Below, one piece after another: positions 37,101 through 49,100 of a DNA stretch of 64,000 nucleotides. The translations under genes were made by a program, and so were the position numbers. The DNA lies in IMG/VR virus record IMGVR_UViG_3300046522_000512, positions 1 through 64,000 of that record; one strand, written 5' to 3'. Position 1 is the stretch's first letter, and every line of letters begins with the position of its first letter. The notes beneath the pieces are model-generated. The model was not told the origin of the DNA. It searched no databases and saw nothing but the letters and a program-made list of their open reading frames with translations. This DNA is from a virus.

Positions 37101-40100
37101 CGCCGACCGCGACGACCTGAACACCCTGGTCGATGGCGGCGCGAACCACGCCCTCCATGACCGGGTTGACGTCCTGCGCTTCGTCCCAATACAGGGTGTC
37201 GGCGTCGATCTTGAACCCACCGACCGCCCACATCTTCACGATGTAGTCGAAGTCCATCGGCAGGTCTTGACCCGCGTCGCCCTTGGTGGGGTCGGACAGG
37301 TTCGCCCACATGCGGTCGGCGAGCGGCTTCACCGCGTCGAACAGGTCGCGGGCCTCCTGCGCCGTCTTGGCGCCGGTGATGTGCTGCGGGCCCATCTCCG
37401 CGTCCGACGACTTCGCCCACGTCTTAATCATCAGCTCGGCGACAGTCGCGGCACCGCCCGGGGCCAGATCCCGGTCCCCGGCCTTCACCGTGTCGTACCA
37501 GCGCATGCGGTCCGCGATCTGCTGCGCGGACAGCTTCTTGAACCCGCCCGCCTTGTGGTTGGGCAGACGGTTGTTCAGCCGCTTGTCCGCGACCTTCGCC
37601 GCGTACCCGTTGGCCGTCGAAGCGGTCAGGTTCTTCGCGTACTCGCCGCGGGCCTGCGCCTCGCGCGCCTCGTTCGCCACCGACCGGTTGAACGCGAGAT
37701 AGACGATCTTCTTGCCCGGCATGCGGTGCGACAGCATCTTGAGCGTCGACGACTTGCCCGTACCGGCGAGCGCCATCACGGCCATGTTCAGGCCGCGGCG
37801 GGCCGCGCCCTCGATGATGATGCCCTGCTCCTCGGTGGGCGGGTACGCCTCGTTCGCCGCCGCCGCGGTGTCGATCCGCGCCCACTCCTCGTCGGAGTAG
37901 CCGCCCGCCTTGGCCGCGGGCAGGTCTTCCACCCGGTGCACCAGGCCGGTGGTCTCCGCGTCGTTCAGCCCGTACCCGGCCAGCCGGTCACGGATGACGT
38001 CGCCGCGCTTGCGCGGGATGACCTTCCCGTCTTCGCCGTACTCGGGCGTCGGGCTCCACCGGCGCCGCTCCTCTTCCTCCAGCTCGAACCGGCGCTGCTC
38101 CAGACGGAGCCGGTACGCGAGATCGACGGAGTCGGTCGCGTCCTGCAGCGGCGCGATCTGCTCGTCGAGAGTGTCGATCTCCTCGCCGATCTGGTCGCCG
38201 TCCATGTCGGCCGGCGGGGTGGCCGGGACCGGACGGGCATCCGACGGCGCGGACGGCCGCGGTGCCTTGCCAGCCGAGTCCGGGGCGCCCTGCTGCCTGG
38301 CGATCACGTCGCGGCGGTGACGCAGCTCTCGCTGAACGTCTGCCACCTGCGCCCCGAAGCGGCCAGAGCGCTCCTCCGGGGTCATCTCCTGGTCGTGCAG
38401 GGCATCAGCCAGGTGAAGGGCCGTCTCGCTCGCGGGGCCGAACACTCCGCCCGCGGCCTCACCCCACTGCTGGTCAAGGAACGTGAACAGCTCGTTGGAC
38501 AGTTGTCCGACGCGGTCCCGCGGCTCGTCGCCGAACTGCTCCTGATAGCCCGCCTTCAGCGAATCGAGTGCGTGGCGGCTGGTCGCCTTGTTCTTGGCGA
38601 ACAGGGCGCTCATCGGCAGGTCGCTGGACGCCGGGGCCGGCTGCGGGGCGTCGGCGGACCGCTGCCGCTCGGGCGCCTTCGTGACTCGATTGAAGGGGAT
38701 CGTCTCGCGGTCACCCGCGGGTCCGTCCACGACCACACCGTCATCGGTGGTCTCCACGACGGTGCCCAGCTTGCGCTGCGCGGGTCCGCTCTCGTCGTAC
38801 CAGTAATGGACCTTGTCGCCGGATTCGAACTGCTTGCCGTCGTCCGCGGACGGAGTCGGCTGGGGCAGAGGCGTCGTCGGGGTACCGGCGGCAGGCGGGT
38901 TCTCCTCGAACACGCCGTCACGGGTCCGCCCCATGATGTCGATGTACGGCACTTCGCGTTCCGCGCCGTTGCGGCCACGGAGAACGGCCGTGTCCTGGTT
39001 GGCCGAGCGGACGAACTCGCCGCTCTGCTGCATGTTCATGGCGTTCCGGTTGGAGAAGGCCACGGTGTCACCGGGCTGGAAGTCGCCGTCCTGCCAGGCG
39101 CGGCCGGTGGAGGGCGCGTCGCTGCCCTTGGCCGGGGTTTCCGGCGCGGGGGCCGGGGTGCCCGTCAGGCTGCGCCGGAACTGCTCCTGCGCCTCCCGCT
39201 CGATGCGGTCGCGCTGCGCGTCCTCGCGGCGACGCTTCTCGACCGTCACCGCGTGGCGGGCAAGGTAGTCGTCGGTGACCCGCATGAAGTTGTCCAAGGG
39301 CGCCTCCATGCCCTGGCGGTCGGTGTCGGTCAGCCGGTTCCGCAGGCGCTGCGCGTCCTCGCGGGCACCGGCCAGAGATGCGGCCGTGTCCTCGGTGTCG
39401 CCGGACTCCTGCGCGGCGATGGCTTGGAACACGTTGTCGCGCAGCGAACGGGCCGGGGCGGGCATGTCCCGGCCCCACGTGGTCTCGGCCGCGCTGGTGA
39501 CCTGACCCTGCGCGCCTTCCACTCCGGTGATGCCCGCGCGCCACTCGCGCTCGTTGGCGAACGGGCGCACCGTGTCGGCCGGCTTGGGGGCCGGGCGAGG
39601 GGCGGCCGGAGCCTGCGGGGCAGGCCTCGGGGATGGAGGCTGCGGCCCCGTTCCGGGCGTCCCGGACGCCTGCGGCGTCTGGCTGTTGCGTTCCTGGGGC
39701 GCCTCGTCGGCCGCGTCCAGGGCTGCGAGACGGGCCGTGCGGGCTTGTTCCCGCTCGTCGCGCAGAGCACGTGCCCGGCGCTCGCCTTCGGGCGTCATGA
39801 CGTAGTACTTGATCGAGCCTCCGCCCACGCGGGGCTTGCTCCGCTCGTCGGCGTACCCGAGGCGGAGGAGGCGACGGATCACGTTCGGGTGGGCCTCGAT
39901 CTGCTGGCCGTCGGGCCCGAGGCCCGAGTTCAGCGCGCTCTCAAGCGCGCGGGCCTGCGCGGTCGTCAGGCTCGGCTCGGCCTCGGGCTGCGAGGCCGGG
40001 GTCTCCTTGGGGGCGTCCTGGCCCTCGGGCTCGGCGCCGGTCCGGTCGGCGGCTGGGGATATCTCGGCGAGGTCGGCGCGGACCTTCTGCGGGTCCAGCG

Positions 40101-43100
40101 TGACCGTTTCGCCGCTGTTCTGGCCGCTGGGTGTCGAGGACTGTTCGGCGGCGGCGCGGGCGGCGCGGTTCTTCTCGCGGCGCTGCTGCTCACGCTCCAG
40201 CCCGGCGTGGCGGACCACGTCCTTGTCGCTGGCCTCGCCCTTCGCGATCCGCTCGGCGAGGGTGTCGGTCTCCTCCTTCAGGTCGGCATTGTTCATACCG
40301 AGGGCGTCCGGCTGCGCCGGGGCGGCCTGCGCACTGGACGACGTCCGCGCCAGGAACGCCTCACGCTTCGCGGCGAGCTTCTTCGCCCGCGCCGCGTCCC
40401 GGGCCTCGGTGGTGGGCCATATCCACTTCACGCGGCCCTTGTCGTCCTGCGAGATGGCAGGCGGGGCCGGTGTCTTGGGGACCAGGTTCACATCCCGCGC
40501 GGCGACCTGCGCAAGGACGTCTTCCTGGTCGTTGGACATGGCGCGCAGTTCGGCGTCCAAGGCGGCGATCTGCTTGTTGCGCTTGGCGGTGTCCTCCTCG
40601 GTCACCGTGGGCTGCGCCTTCAGCCGCATAATCTCGTTGAGGAGGTCCAGTTGCCGGGTGGACTCCTCGAACACGGTGGCGAGTTCGAACGGCTTCCCGA
40701 TCCGGCCGGCTGCCTGCTCGGCGGCCCGCTTCTTGTCCGCGCGCCGGTGTTCGGCGCGCTTGATCCGCTCGTCGATGTTGGCGATCGAGTTCTCGATGCG
40801 GGACAGCGGCAGCGTGCGCGGCTTGCCGTCGTGGTCGATGAGCTCGTGGTCCTCGTAGTCCTGCCAGGCGCCCGGGACCTGGGGCAGGTCGACGCGGACC
40901 GTGTTGTACCACTGGTTGCCGATGCTGCGGGTACGGACGAACCGGGCGGTGACTTCCAGGCCGCCAACCCGGCCGATCGGGATACCGGCCGCATTCTCGT
41001 CGTACGGGCGGCGCATGCCGTCCGCGTACACCGCCCGCAGGGCCGTGTTCAGCGCGTTGCGGGCGTCGTCGCGGGCGTCTCCGCCCTCGAAGTCGGTGGT
41101 GCCGATGGTGGCGTTGAAGTCGTCGCCGCGGGTGGGCTTGCGCTTCTCGACAGCCTGCTGGAGCTGCGCGACGTACTGCTTGGTCCACTCCTCGGCCTGC
41201 GCGGAGTCGCGGATGGCCTCCTTGAAGCCCTCCTGGGAGCGCCGGTAGGCGTTGAAGCGGCCCCGCAGCCGGTTCACGAGCGGCTTGAGCTGCGCCTGGG
41301 CGATCAGGTGCGGGTCGCCGGCGGTGAGGGCGCTGACCTCGTCTGCGTCGAAGTTGACGGGGCCGATGTCCTCGACGACGCGCTCGGAGAGCGAGCCGCG
41401 CATGAGGGCCCGGATGAACTTCGCCTTACGGGCGATGGCTTCCCAGAACTTGGCGTCGGTGGACCGCTCGGTGGCGTACTGGAAGATGGCGACTTCGTCG
41501 TTGGCGTTGCCCTGCCGGATGACGCGGCCGTTGCGCTGGTCGACGTCGGCGGGCCGCCACGGGGCGTCCACGTGGTGCAGGGCAACGGCGCGGAGCTGGA
41601 CGTTGGTTCCGGTGCCCATCTTGGCCGTGGACCCGAGCAAGACGGAGATCTTGCCGGAGCGGGCGTCGTTGAACAGGCGGGCCTTGGCCGCGTCGTCCTT
41701 CGCCTCGTGGATGAAACGTATCTGCTCGGCCGGGATGCCCCGGGCGATCAGGAGCGACTTCAGCTCGTCGTACGTGGAGAAGTCGGTGTAGGTCTCCTCG
41801 TCGTCGCGGGACAGCGACTCACTGCCGTCGTCGGTGAGGCTGGCGTCCATCTCGTCGGCGTCGGTGCCGCTGCCGGCCTTCTTCTTCCGCTTCTTGCTGC
41901 GGCCCGGGTCCTTCGGCGTGCCCAGGTCGAGGAAGACGATTTGCAGGCCGCCCGGCGTGTCGTGCGGGGTGGCGTCGGTCTTGCTCGTGGGGAAGACGGC
42001 GTCCTTCGTCTCCCCGTAGATCCGCACGACGTTGTCCGCGACCGTCGGCAGCTTGTTGCCGCCGCCGAGACTGGGGTCGAGAAGGCGCGGGTCGAGCGCG
42101 GCCATGCGGCCGTCGCCGAGGAGCTTGAGGTGGTTGTCCTCCTTCGGATCAACGTTGCCGCCCTCAAGGCGCGCTGCGCGGGCCCGGAGCAGTACCTCGT
42201 ACTCCTCCTGCGCCGGGGACATCGGCATGGTGATCGTGACGGCCTTGCCGCCGACGATGCCCGGCACGGGAAGGTCGAGGTCTTCAGCCGTCTTGACGTC
42301 GGCGAACGAGCGCCACAGCCGCAGCAGCTCGGGCACGTTCTGGAACGCCGCCAGACGCGTCTTCTCCTTGTAGGAGCCGTCAGGGCTGCGCTCGACCGCG
42401 GAGACCATCTGCGCGAACGTGGACGCGAAGTCGTCGAAGTCCAGCATCCCGAGCTCTTCGAGCAGGTCGGGGCGCAGGTAGCGCATCATCGTGTGGACTT
42501 CAGCGATGCTGTTCGCGACGGGGGTGGCCGTCGCGAACGTCACGACACGGCCGGTGTCGGACCGCTTGCGCAGCCACTCCAGCTTCATTTCCAGGTCGGA
42601 GGCCCGGTTGGAACCGTCGATCGCCGCGACCGAGGACGGCGTGTCGAGGTTCTTGTACATGTGGGCTTCGTCGACCACGAGGTAGTCGACGCCCATGTCC
42701 TCGAAGTGCAGGCCCGCAGCGTCTTTGAGGCCGCTGAGCTTCTTGTCCAGCTTCTCCTCAAGGCTCTTGAGGCTGGCCTCCATGCGCTTGACGAGGCGGG
42801 TGTCGTTGCCTTCGCCGTCGGCGTCCTTCTGCCGGAGGATCTTTTCTCGCAGCCGCTCCACGCGGCGGCCGATGTAGTCCTCTTGGATCTCCGGGCGCAT
42901 CTGGATCGACTCGAACGCGGTCTGCGTCAGGATGATCGCGTCGTAGTCACCGGCCGCGGCCCGAGCGATGAACTCGCGGCGGCCCTTGCCCGCCAGGTCT
43001 TCGCTGCTCGCGGTGAGGATCCGGTTGTTCGCAACGGACTCGGGGAAGATCTCCGCGAACTCGTGCCGGAACTGCTCCAGCATGTGCCCGGGGACGACCA

Positions 43101-46100
43101 TCGCGGCCTTCTTCACCAGGCCCAGGCGCCGCAGCTCCATGACGCCCATGGCCATCTCGGCCGTTTTGCCTGCACCGACCTCGTGCGCCAGGAGCACGGA
43201 CGGCTCATTGACCATCCGGGCGACGGCGGCGTGCTGGTGGGGGTGCGGGTCGAACCACTCGACCAGGCCGGGGATGGTGCGGCGCTGCCCGTCGTAGGAG
43301 CGCGGCGCCATCGAGTTGAAGTTGTCGTTGTAGAAGCGCTTGTGCTTCTCGGCGCGGTCGGGGTCGGCCCACAGCCAGTCCGTGAACGCCTCTCGCAGGA
43401 GGGTGGCCTTGGCCTGTGCGTCCTCGGTGGCGTCCTTGTCGTAGACGCTCTTGGCGTTCTCGCCGTGGCCTTCCTTCTTGGTGACGACGATCTTGCGGTT
43501 GGTGAGGATCGCCTCGGCGATCTCCAGAGCGGTGTAGCCCTTCGCGCTCCACGTGTGTGCGGTGCGCTCCGCGATGCTCTTCTTCGCCCCGTCGGGGGCG
43601 TCGACCGCCCACAGGGCGCCGCCCTGCCAAGACACCGTGATCCGCTGGTCGCCGAGGGTCTCGCGGAGGAACTGTTCGACCGGCTCACGGCCGATCCAGG
43701 AAGCGCCCATCGGGGCGGCGATCTCGCCGGTGGACAGATCCGGCGGGACGACCCGCTCAAGGTGCTCGACGTTCAGGTCGTAACGGCTGTCGTCTGCCGC
43801 GGCGCGGCGGGCCTCATCGAGCTTCGTGCGGACGTTCCCCGACAGGTAGTCCGCGGCCGTGACGAGCTCGCCGTCCGGGGCCTGGAACGCCATCGGGTAC
43901 TCGACGCCGGTGTCCGAGTCGACGGAACGAGCCGTCAGCAGTCGCGCGATGGCAGTGTCTGCGTCGGTGCGCATGACGCGGGCGAGGCCGTCGGCGGTCA
44001 GCCGGCCGTCGGTCTCCAGCACGATCGCAAGAGCGTCCTGCGGGTCGTCCGCGTACTTCGCGATCTCCCGGTACGTGCCAAGCCGCTTGCTGAAGATCGG
44101 CGCCTTGGTGGTCTTGCGGGTGGTGTCGTCGAACTCGTCGAGCGGCGTGATGTTCGACATCGTCGGGTCGTTGGTGAACAGGCCACCGCGCGCCGCCTTC
44201 TTGCGGTACGTCTTCTCGACCTTCTCCCCGGTGTCGGGGTCGATGGCGGTGCGCTTGGACCACGTGAACCGGTTGATGGCGCCGAACTTGGAGTGGTAGG
44301 CGTCGTACTGCTTGTTGAGCGCCTCCCGGAGTCGCTCGATCAGGGACTCGTCGGCGTCCTTGCGGTTCTCCTCCGCAAGGAGGGACTGGAACGTGTCGCG
44401 GATCGCGAGGAGCTGCCGGGCCTCGTTCGCCTGCGTCTTGAAGACGGGGAAGGGGTGCACCATGCCGTCGCGGACCTGCGTGAAGGACCCGTCCGGTTCG
44501 GCCTGCACGTGCCCGTCGACCCGGGAGGAGCCGGGCGGCAGAAGCGTGACCTTGCTGCGGCCCTCCGTGTCGGGCTTGTAGGCGAGGCCTGCCGCCTTCG
44601 CCTCCTCGACGGTCCGCTTCAAGGCCCGTTCCAGGTTGGCGATGGTCTTGCCGTCGCCGTCCACGCGCAGCTCGTTGTCCCGGTGCATGCCGTGGCCGAC
44701 CGCGAGCTTGCCGAGGATCTGCTGAGGGTTGTCGTGGAAGTAGCTGTTGTAGAAGACAGGCGGCTCGACCTGATCCGGCGGCGTGCCCGGCTTGGGCGGC
44801 GTCTGCCCGGGAAGGGCGTACGTGGGCAGGGAGTGCACCCACATCGGCGGGTCGTTCTGCGTCCGCTCCGACGGCCGCTTGATCTCACCCTTGCGGTTGC
44901 GGCCCGATGTGAACGACTTGCTCTTGTCGCGGCGCCGGAAGATCAGAAGGTCCGTCATCACCGACGTGCCCGCGGTGCGCTGGTGCGCGCCGGACGGCAG
45001 ACGGATCGCGCCGACCAGCTCGCCCTTCTCCGCCATCTCCATACGGGCGGCCTCGCTGCGCCCGCCATGGCCGTCCATCGTCAGCGACGACGTCACGACC
45101 GCGACCAGGCCGCCACCACGGGTCAAGTCCAGGGACTTGAGGATGAAATGGTTGTGGATCGAGTGGCCACCCTTGTTGTGCACCAGGTCGGGCACCTTGT
45201 ACCGGCCGAATGGCACATTGCCGACCGCCGCATCGAAGGTGCCGTTGGGGGCGCGGGTGTCACCGAACGACTCGTGCCGGACCTCGGCGTGCGGGTAGAG
45301 GGCCTTCGCGATGCCCGCGGTGATCGAGTCGACCTCGACACCGGTCATGTGCGTGCCGTCGGGCGCGTAGCCGATGAAGTTGCCGACGCCGGATCCGGGC
45401 TCCAGCACACTGCCGGCGTCGAACCCGAGGTCGGTCAGGGCCGCCCACATCTGCTGCACGATCTGCGGGTCGGTGTAGTGCGCGTTCAGCGTGTTCGCGC
45501 TCGCGTCGGCCCACTCGGCATCGGACAGCAGCTCACGCAGCCGCTTCGCGAGCGGCTGGAACTGCGCATCCGGCTGCGGCTTGAAGATCTGGGGGACCGC
45601 ACCCCACCCGGAGTACCGGGCGAGTTCCTGCTGCTCGGCCCCGGTCGCGGGACGGTTCTCGTCCTGGAGGCGGCGCAGGATCTCGATGGCGGCGATGTTC
45701 GCCTTGGCCCGGTTGACCGGGCTCGACGGAACGAGAGTCTTCCCGTCGGCAGGGGGCTCGTAGGCCGGAGCAGTGGCCTGCTGCTCCGGCGTACCGAACG
45801 CTACGGGAGCTGAGGCAGCTCCACCCGCGGCATGTCCTTCGTCTCCGTTCCCGGATCCTTCGGCATCCCGTACACCATGTCGTGCAGCACCCGTTCCCGG
45901 GCCCGCATCCGGACCGACTTCAGCTCGCGAGCCCGCGCCACCGCGTCCGTGCCCTCCTGCAGCGGAGGAGCCCACTCCTCCGTCAGTTCCTCGATCTGCT
46001 GCACGATCTCGTCCGACCGCTCCCGGGCGAACTCCTCGAACGCCTTGTCCGTCGGGAACCGATCCACTTCCAGCGGCCGGTACGTCTTCCAGAACGTCCG

Positions 46101-49100
46101 AACGAGATCCACGTACGACACTGTCATTGCTCCTCTTGTGCTGTTCGGACAGGGCCTGTCGAGCGACGCTCACGTTCTCACGCGCCAGGCGCAGGAACTC
46201 GGCCGCATGGGCATGGTTGGCGCCGCCGCGGCCGCGCAGGGCGCGCTGCATTCCGTCGAGGGCGCCTTGGAACTGCTGGATGGCTTCCGACGGCGTGATG
46301 TCACCGCGCTTCAGCGCGTCCACGGCGTCACCGGCAGGCGCCGCCAGGTCGTGCGCGGCGGGCGCTCCACGCAGCTCGGTCAGACTGTTGATGACCGGGC
46401 CGAGCTGCTGCTCCGCCACATCGAGCGCTTCCACGATGTGGTTGCCCGCGGCGGTGGTAGCCGCCATGTCGGCCAGGCTCGGGCCCTGGTCGGCGTTGGG
46501 GGCCGGCTGCGGGGCCGCCTCGGGGGCCGGGGCGGGGGCGTGGTCGGTGTCGTGCTCGCGCACCAGGTCCGCGAGGGCCGCCTCCTCGGTGAGGAACGGC
46601 TTCTTGGAGCTGTAGCGGGTGCCGTGACCGAGCCGGTTCCACGTCCAGCGACCCGCAGAGCCCTGGAGCGTGGCGTCGTCCTGGTTGCCGCCATCGACGG
46701 CGGCGGGGCGGTGGCCCGACTCATTGTGCGCGCCGAGCTGGACGCGGGAGAGCTGCTGTGCGTACGCCTGTCCGTCGCGGCGCTGGGCCTCGGCGAGGAT
46801 CGCCGTCTTCTCAGCCTGGGCGCGGGCCCTCTTCGCCTGGTCGCCGGAGGACAGGGTGTCAGACCAATCCTGGTCGGCCTTCGCAAAGGCGGCGTCGAGG
46901 TCCTCGCGCGACACCTGCGACCAATCCCGCTGCTCGGGCTTCGCCTGCGGGGCGTCGGGGTTCGGGGTGTTGGTGCGGTCGCCCGCGTACGGGGTGCCGT
47001 CGGGGCGGGTGATGTCCTTCAGCGCGTGGGAACGCGTGCCCCGCTCGGCGCGCACGAGCACAGAGCCGGAGTCGCGGTTTACGGCCATGACCGAGCCGAC
47101 ACCGTCAGGCGAGTTGACCTCGTCGCCGTTGTTGGGGAAGTCGCCTTCCGGCGTGGCCTGCGGGGCGCTCGGCGCGGCCGCGGCCGGGGTAGCCGCAGGG
47201 GCCGGGGCGGGCTTGTTCTGCTGCTCCTGCCGCTTGCGGTACTCGTTCGCGGCGTGGGACTCCGGGGCGCCGTGGGCGATGTCCCACTGGCCCCGCTGGT
47301 CGTCCATCTGGTTGCCGAAGGCCCGGCTCCACACCCCGACCCGGTGCCGCTCGCGGGGGCCCAGCTTCGGATCCCACCAGTCGACTTCCTGGTCCGGGTT
47401 GGACGACTCGCGCACCCCGCGGCCGACCTGCATGGCGAACTGGCTGGCATCCTCCCAGGACTTGAAGCCCTGCCCTGCGCCGCCGGACCAGCCGAGGGCT
47501 CTGCCGTCGTAGGCGCGGTGCACATCGAACCGGTGGGGGCCGCGCTGGACGATCGCGAAGCCGAAGTGGTTGGCCATGGTGACGTTCCACTTGGGGTTGC
47601 CCGCCATGGCGCGCACCCCATCGCTGTACACGCGATCCAGGCCCGGGGCGCCGCCGTTCTTCCAGTACTCGCGCAGCTCACCGGTGTTGCCGGGCTTACG
47701 GAAGCCGACCTTGTCGTCGCCGTTGTTGCCGCTCGGTCCGACGTGGCCGACGGCGATGTTCTGCCGGGGGATGCCAGAGGTGTCGGCGATGGACTGCGCG
47801 GCCTGCACGAGCGGGTTCGGCCGCTCGGTCGGGGCCGCGGGAGCCGCGGGAACGGCCGGGGCCGGGGCCGGCGGGAGGACGGCGGGGGTCGCGGGAGCGG
47901 GCGTGTTCCTCGCGGCCGCGCCCTCACGCTTCTTCGCGGCCTTGTCCGCGAATACCTTCTTCGCCTCCACGCTGGCCTGGCGCACCATCTCCTGGCCCTC
48001 GGGAGACTCCAGGCGCTGGTGATAGCCGGGGCTGTCCCAGTCGAACGGCTTGTCGCCGAGCTGGGCGGCCTCCAGGCGGTTCGCGAAGTCGACGGCTTCG
48101 CCCTTGCGCTCCGACATGGCCAGGCGGACGCCGCTGCCGGAGACGATGACCGCGTATCCGGTCTTGCGCTGGCCGTTCTTCTCCACGGTCATCTTGGCGA
48201 TGACGAACCGGCCGCCGCGGGAGAGCTGCGGCCTGTCGAGCTTGGCGAACAGTGCGGCGGTTTCCCGCTGGTGCCGCTCCTGCTGGGCCTTGTCCTGCGT
48301 GTACGGCTCCAGATTGCCCTTCCGCCAGTAGGCCTGAAGCTCGTCGAGGTTCTTGAAGAGTTTGCCGCCCAGGGCGCTGGCCGGTCTGGCTGCCTGCGGC
48401 CGCATGGGCATGCTCGTGTTGCCTTCACCCGGGGGCAGGCCTCCGCGAGAGCCGGGGCCCTTCTGGGGGCCGTCGGAGCGCCAGGCCCGGGGAACGAGCG
48501 GCTGACTCTTCGGGCGGTTCTTCCTCGGCGCGGGGATCGGCTCGTTGCCGTGACTGGTGAAGCGCTCGTGAGCGAGGCGCAGCGCGTCACGCAGGTTGGC
48601 GGCGTACCGGGCAACCTCGTCCTGGCCGTCGTTGTGGGCGATCTCCGACAGCTGGTTGGCCTCGTCCGCGAGCCAAGACAGGCGTTCCACGTCGTCCGGG
48701 TTGAGCTGGTCGTTCTTGTCGTCCCGGACGTCGAATCCGGTACCGGCGTCGGCCAGGCTGTCGTACAGCTCGTCGGCTTTGGCGTTGTGCCAGTTCGCCG
48801 GCCAGACGCCTTCCAGGTCCCCGAAGTACTCCTCACTCAAGTCGCGCACGGCGCGCCGGGCGTGGCTGGTGTCCCAGAACTGGTGGAAGTGGTCGTCTAC
48901 CGGGGGGCCGGCGGCGCGCAGCGCATCACCGTTGCCCATGACGTGCCGCTCGTGGGGGGTGTCGTCCGCGTTCCTGTCGATGGGCAGCAGGTCGGGGAAG
49001 CTCGGCATGGCGACGTTGCCGCGCCGCCGGGGCGGCAGAGGGTCGCCGTCGTTGTCGTGGATGTTCGTCATGACGCGGCCCTGCGGGACGAGCGGCTGAT

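Noticed and set aside
34300-45813. Very long plus-strand open frame (about 3,800 codons) opposite the giant gene
   Set aside because: It mirrors the codon pattern of the minus-strand gene, is low-complexity Arg/Ala/Val/Leu, and has no domains. It is a GC-bias shadow. The same holds for 25183-30363, 45832-49869 and 5442-8951 on the plus strand.
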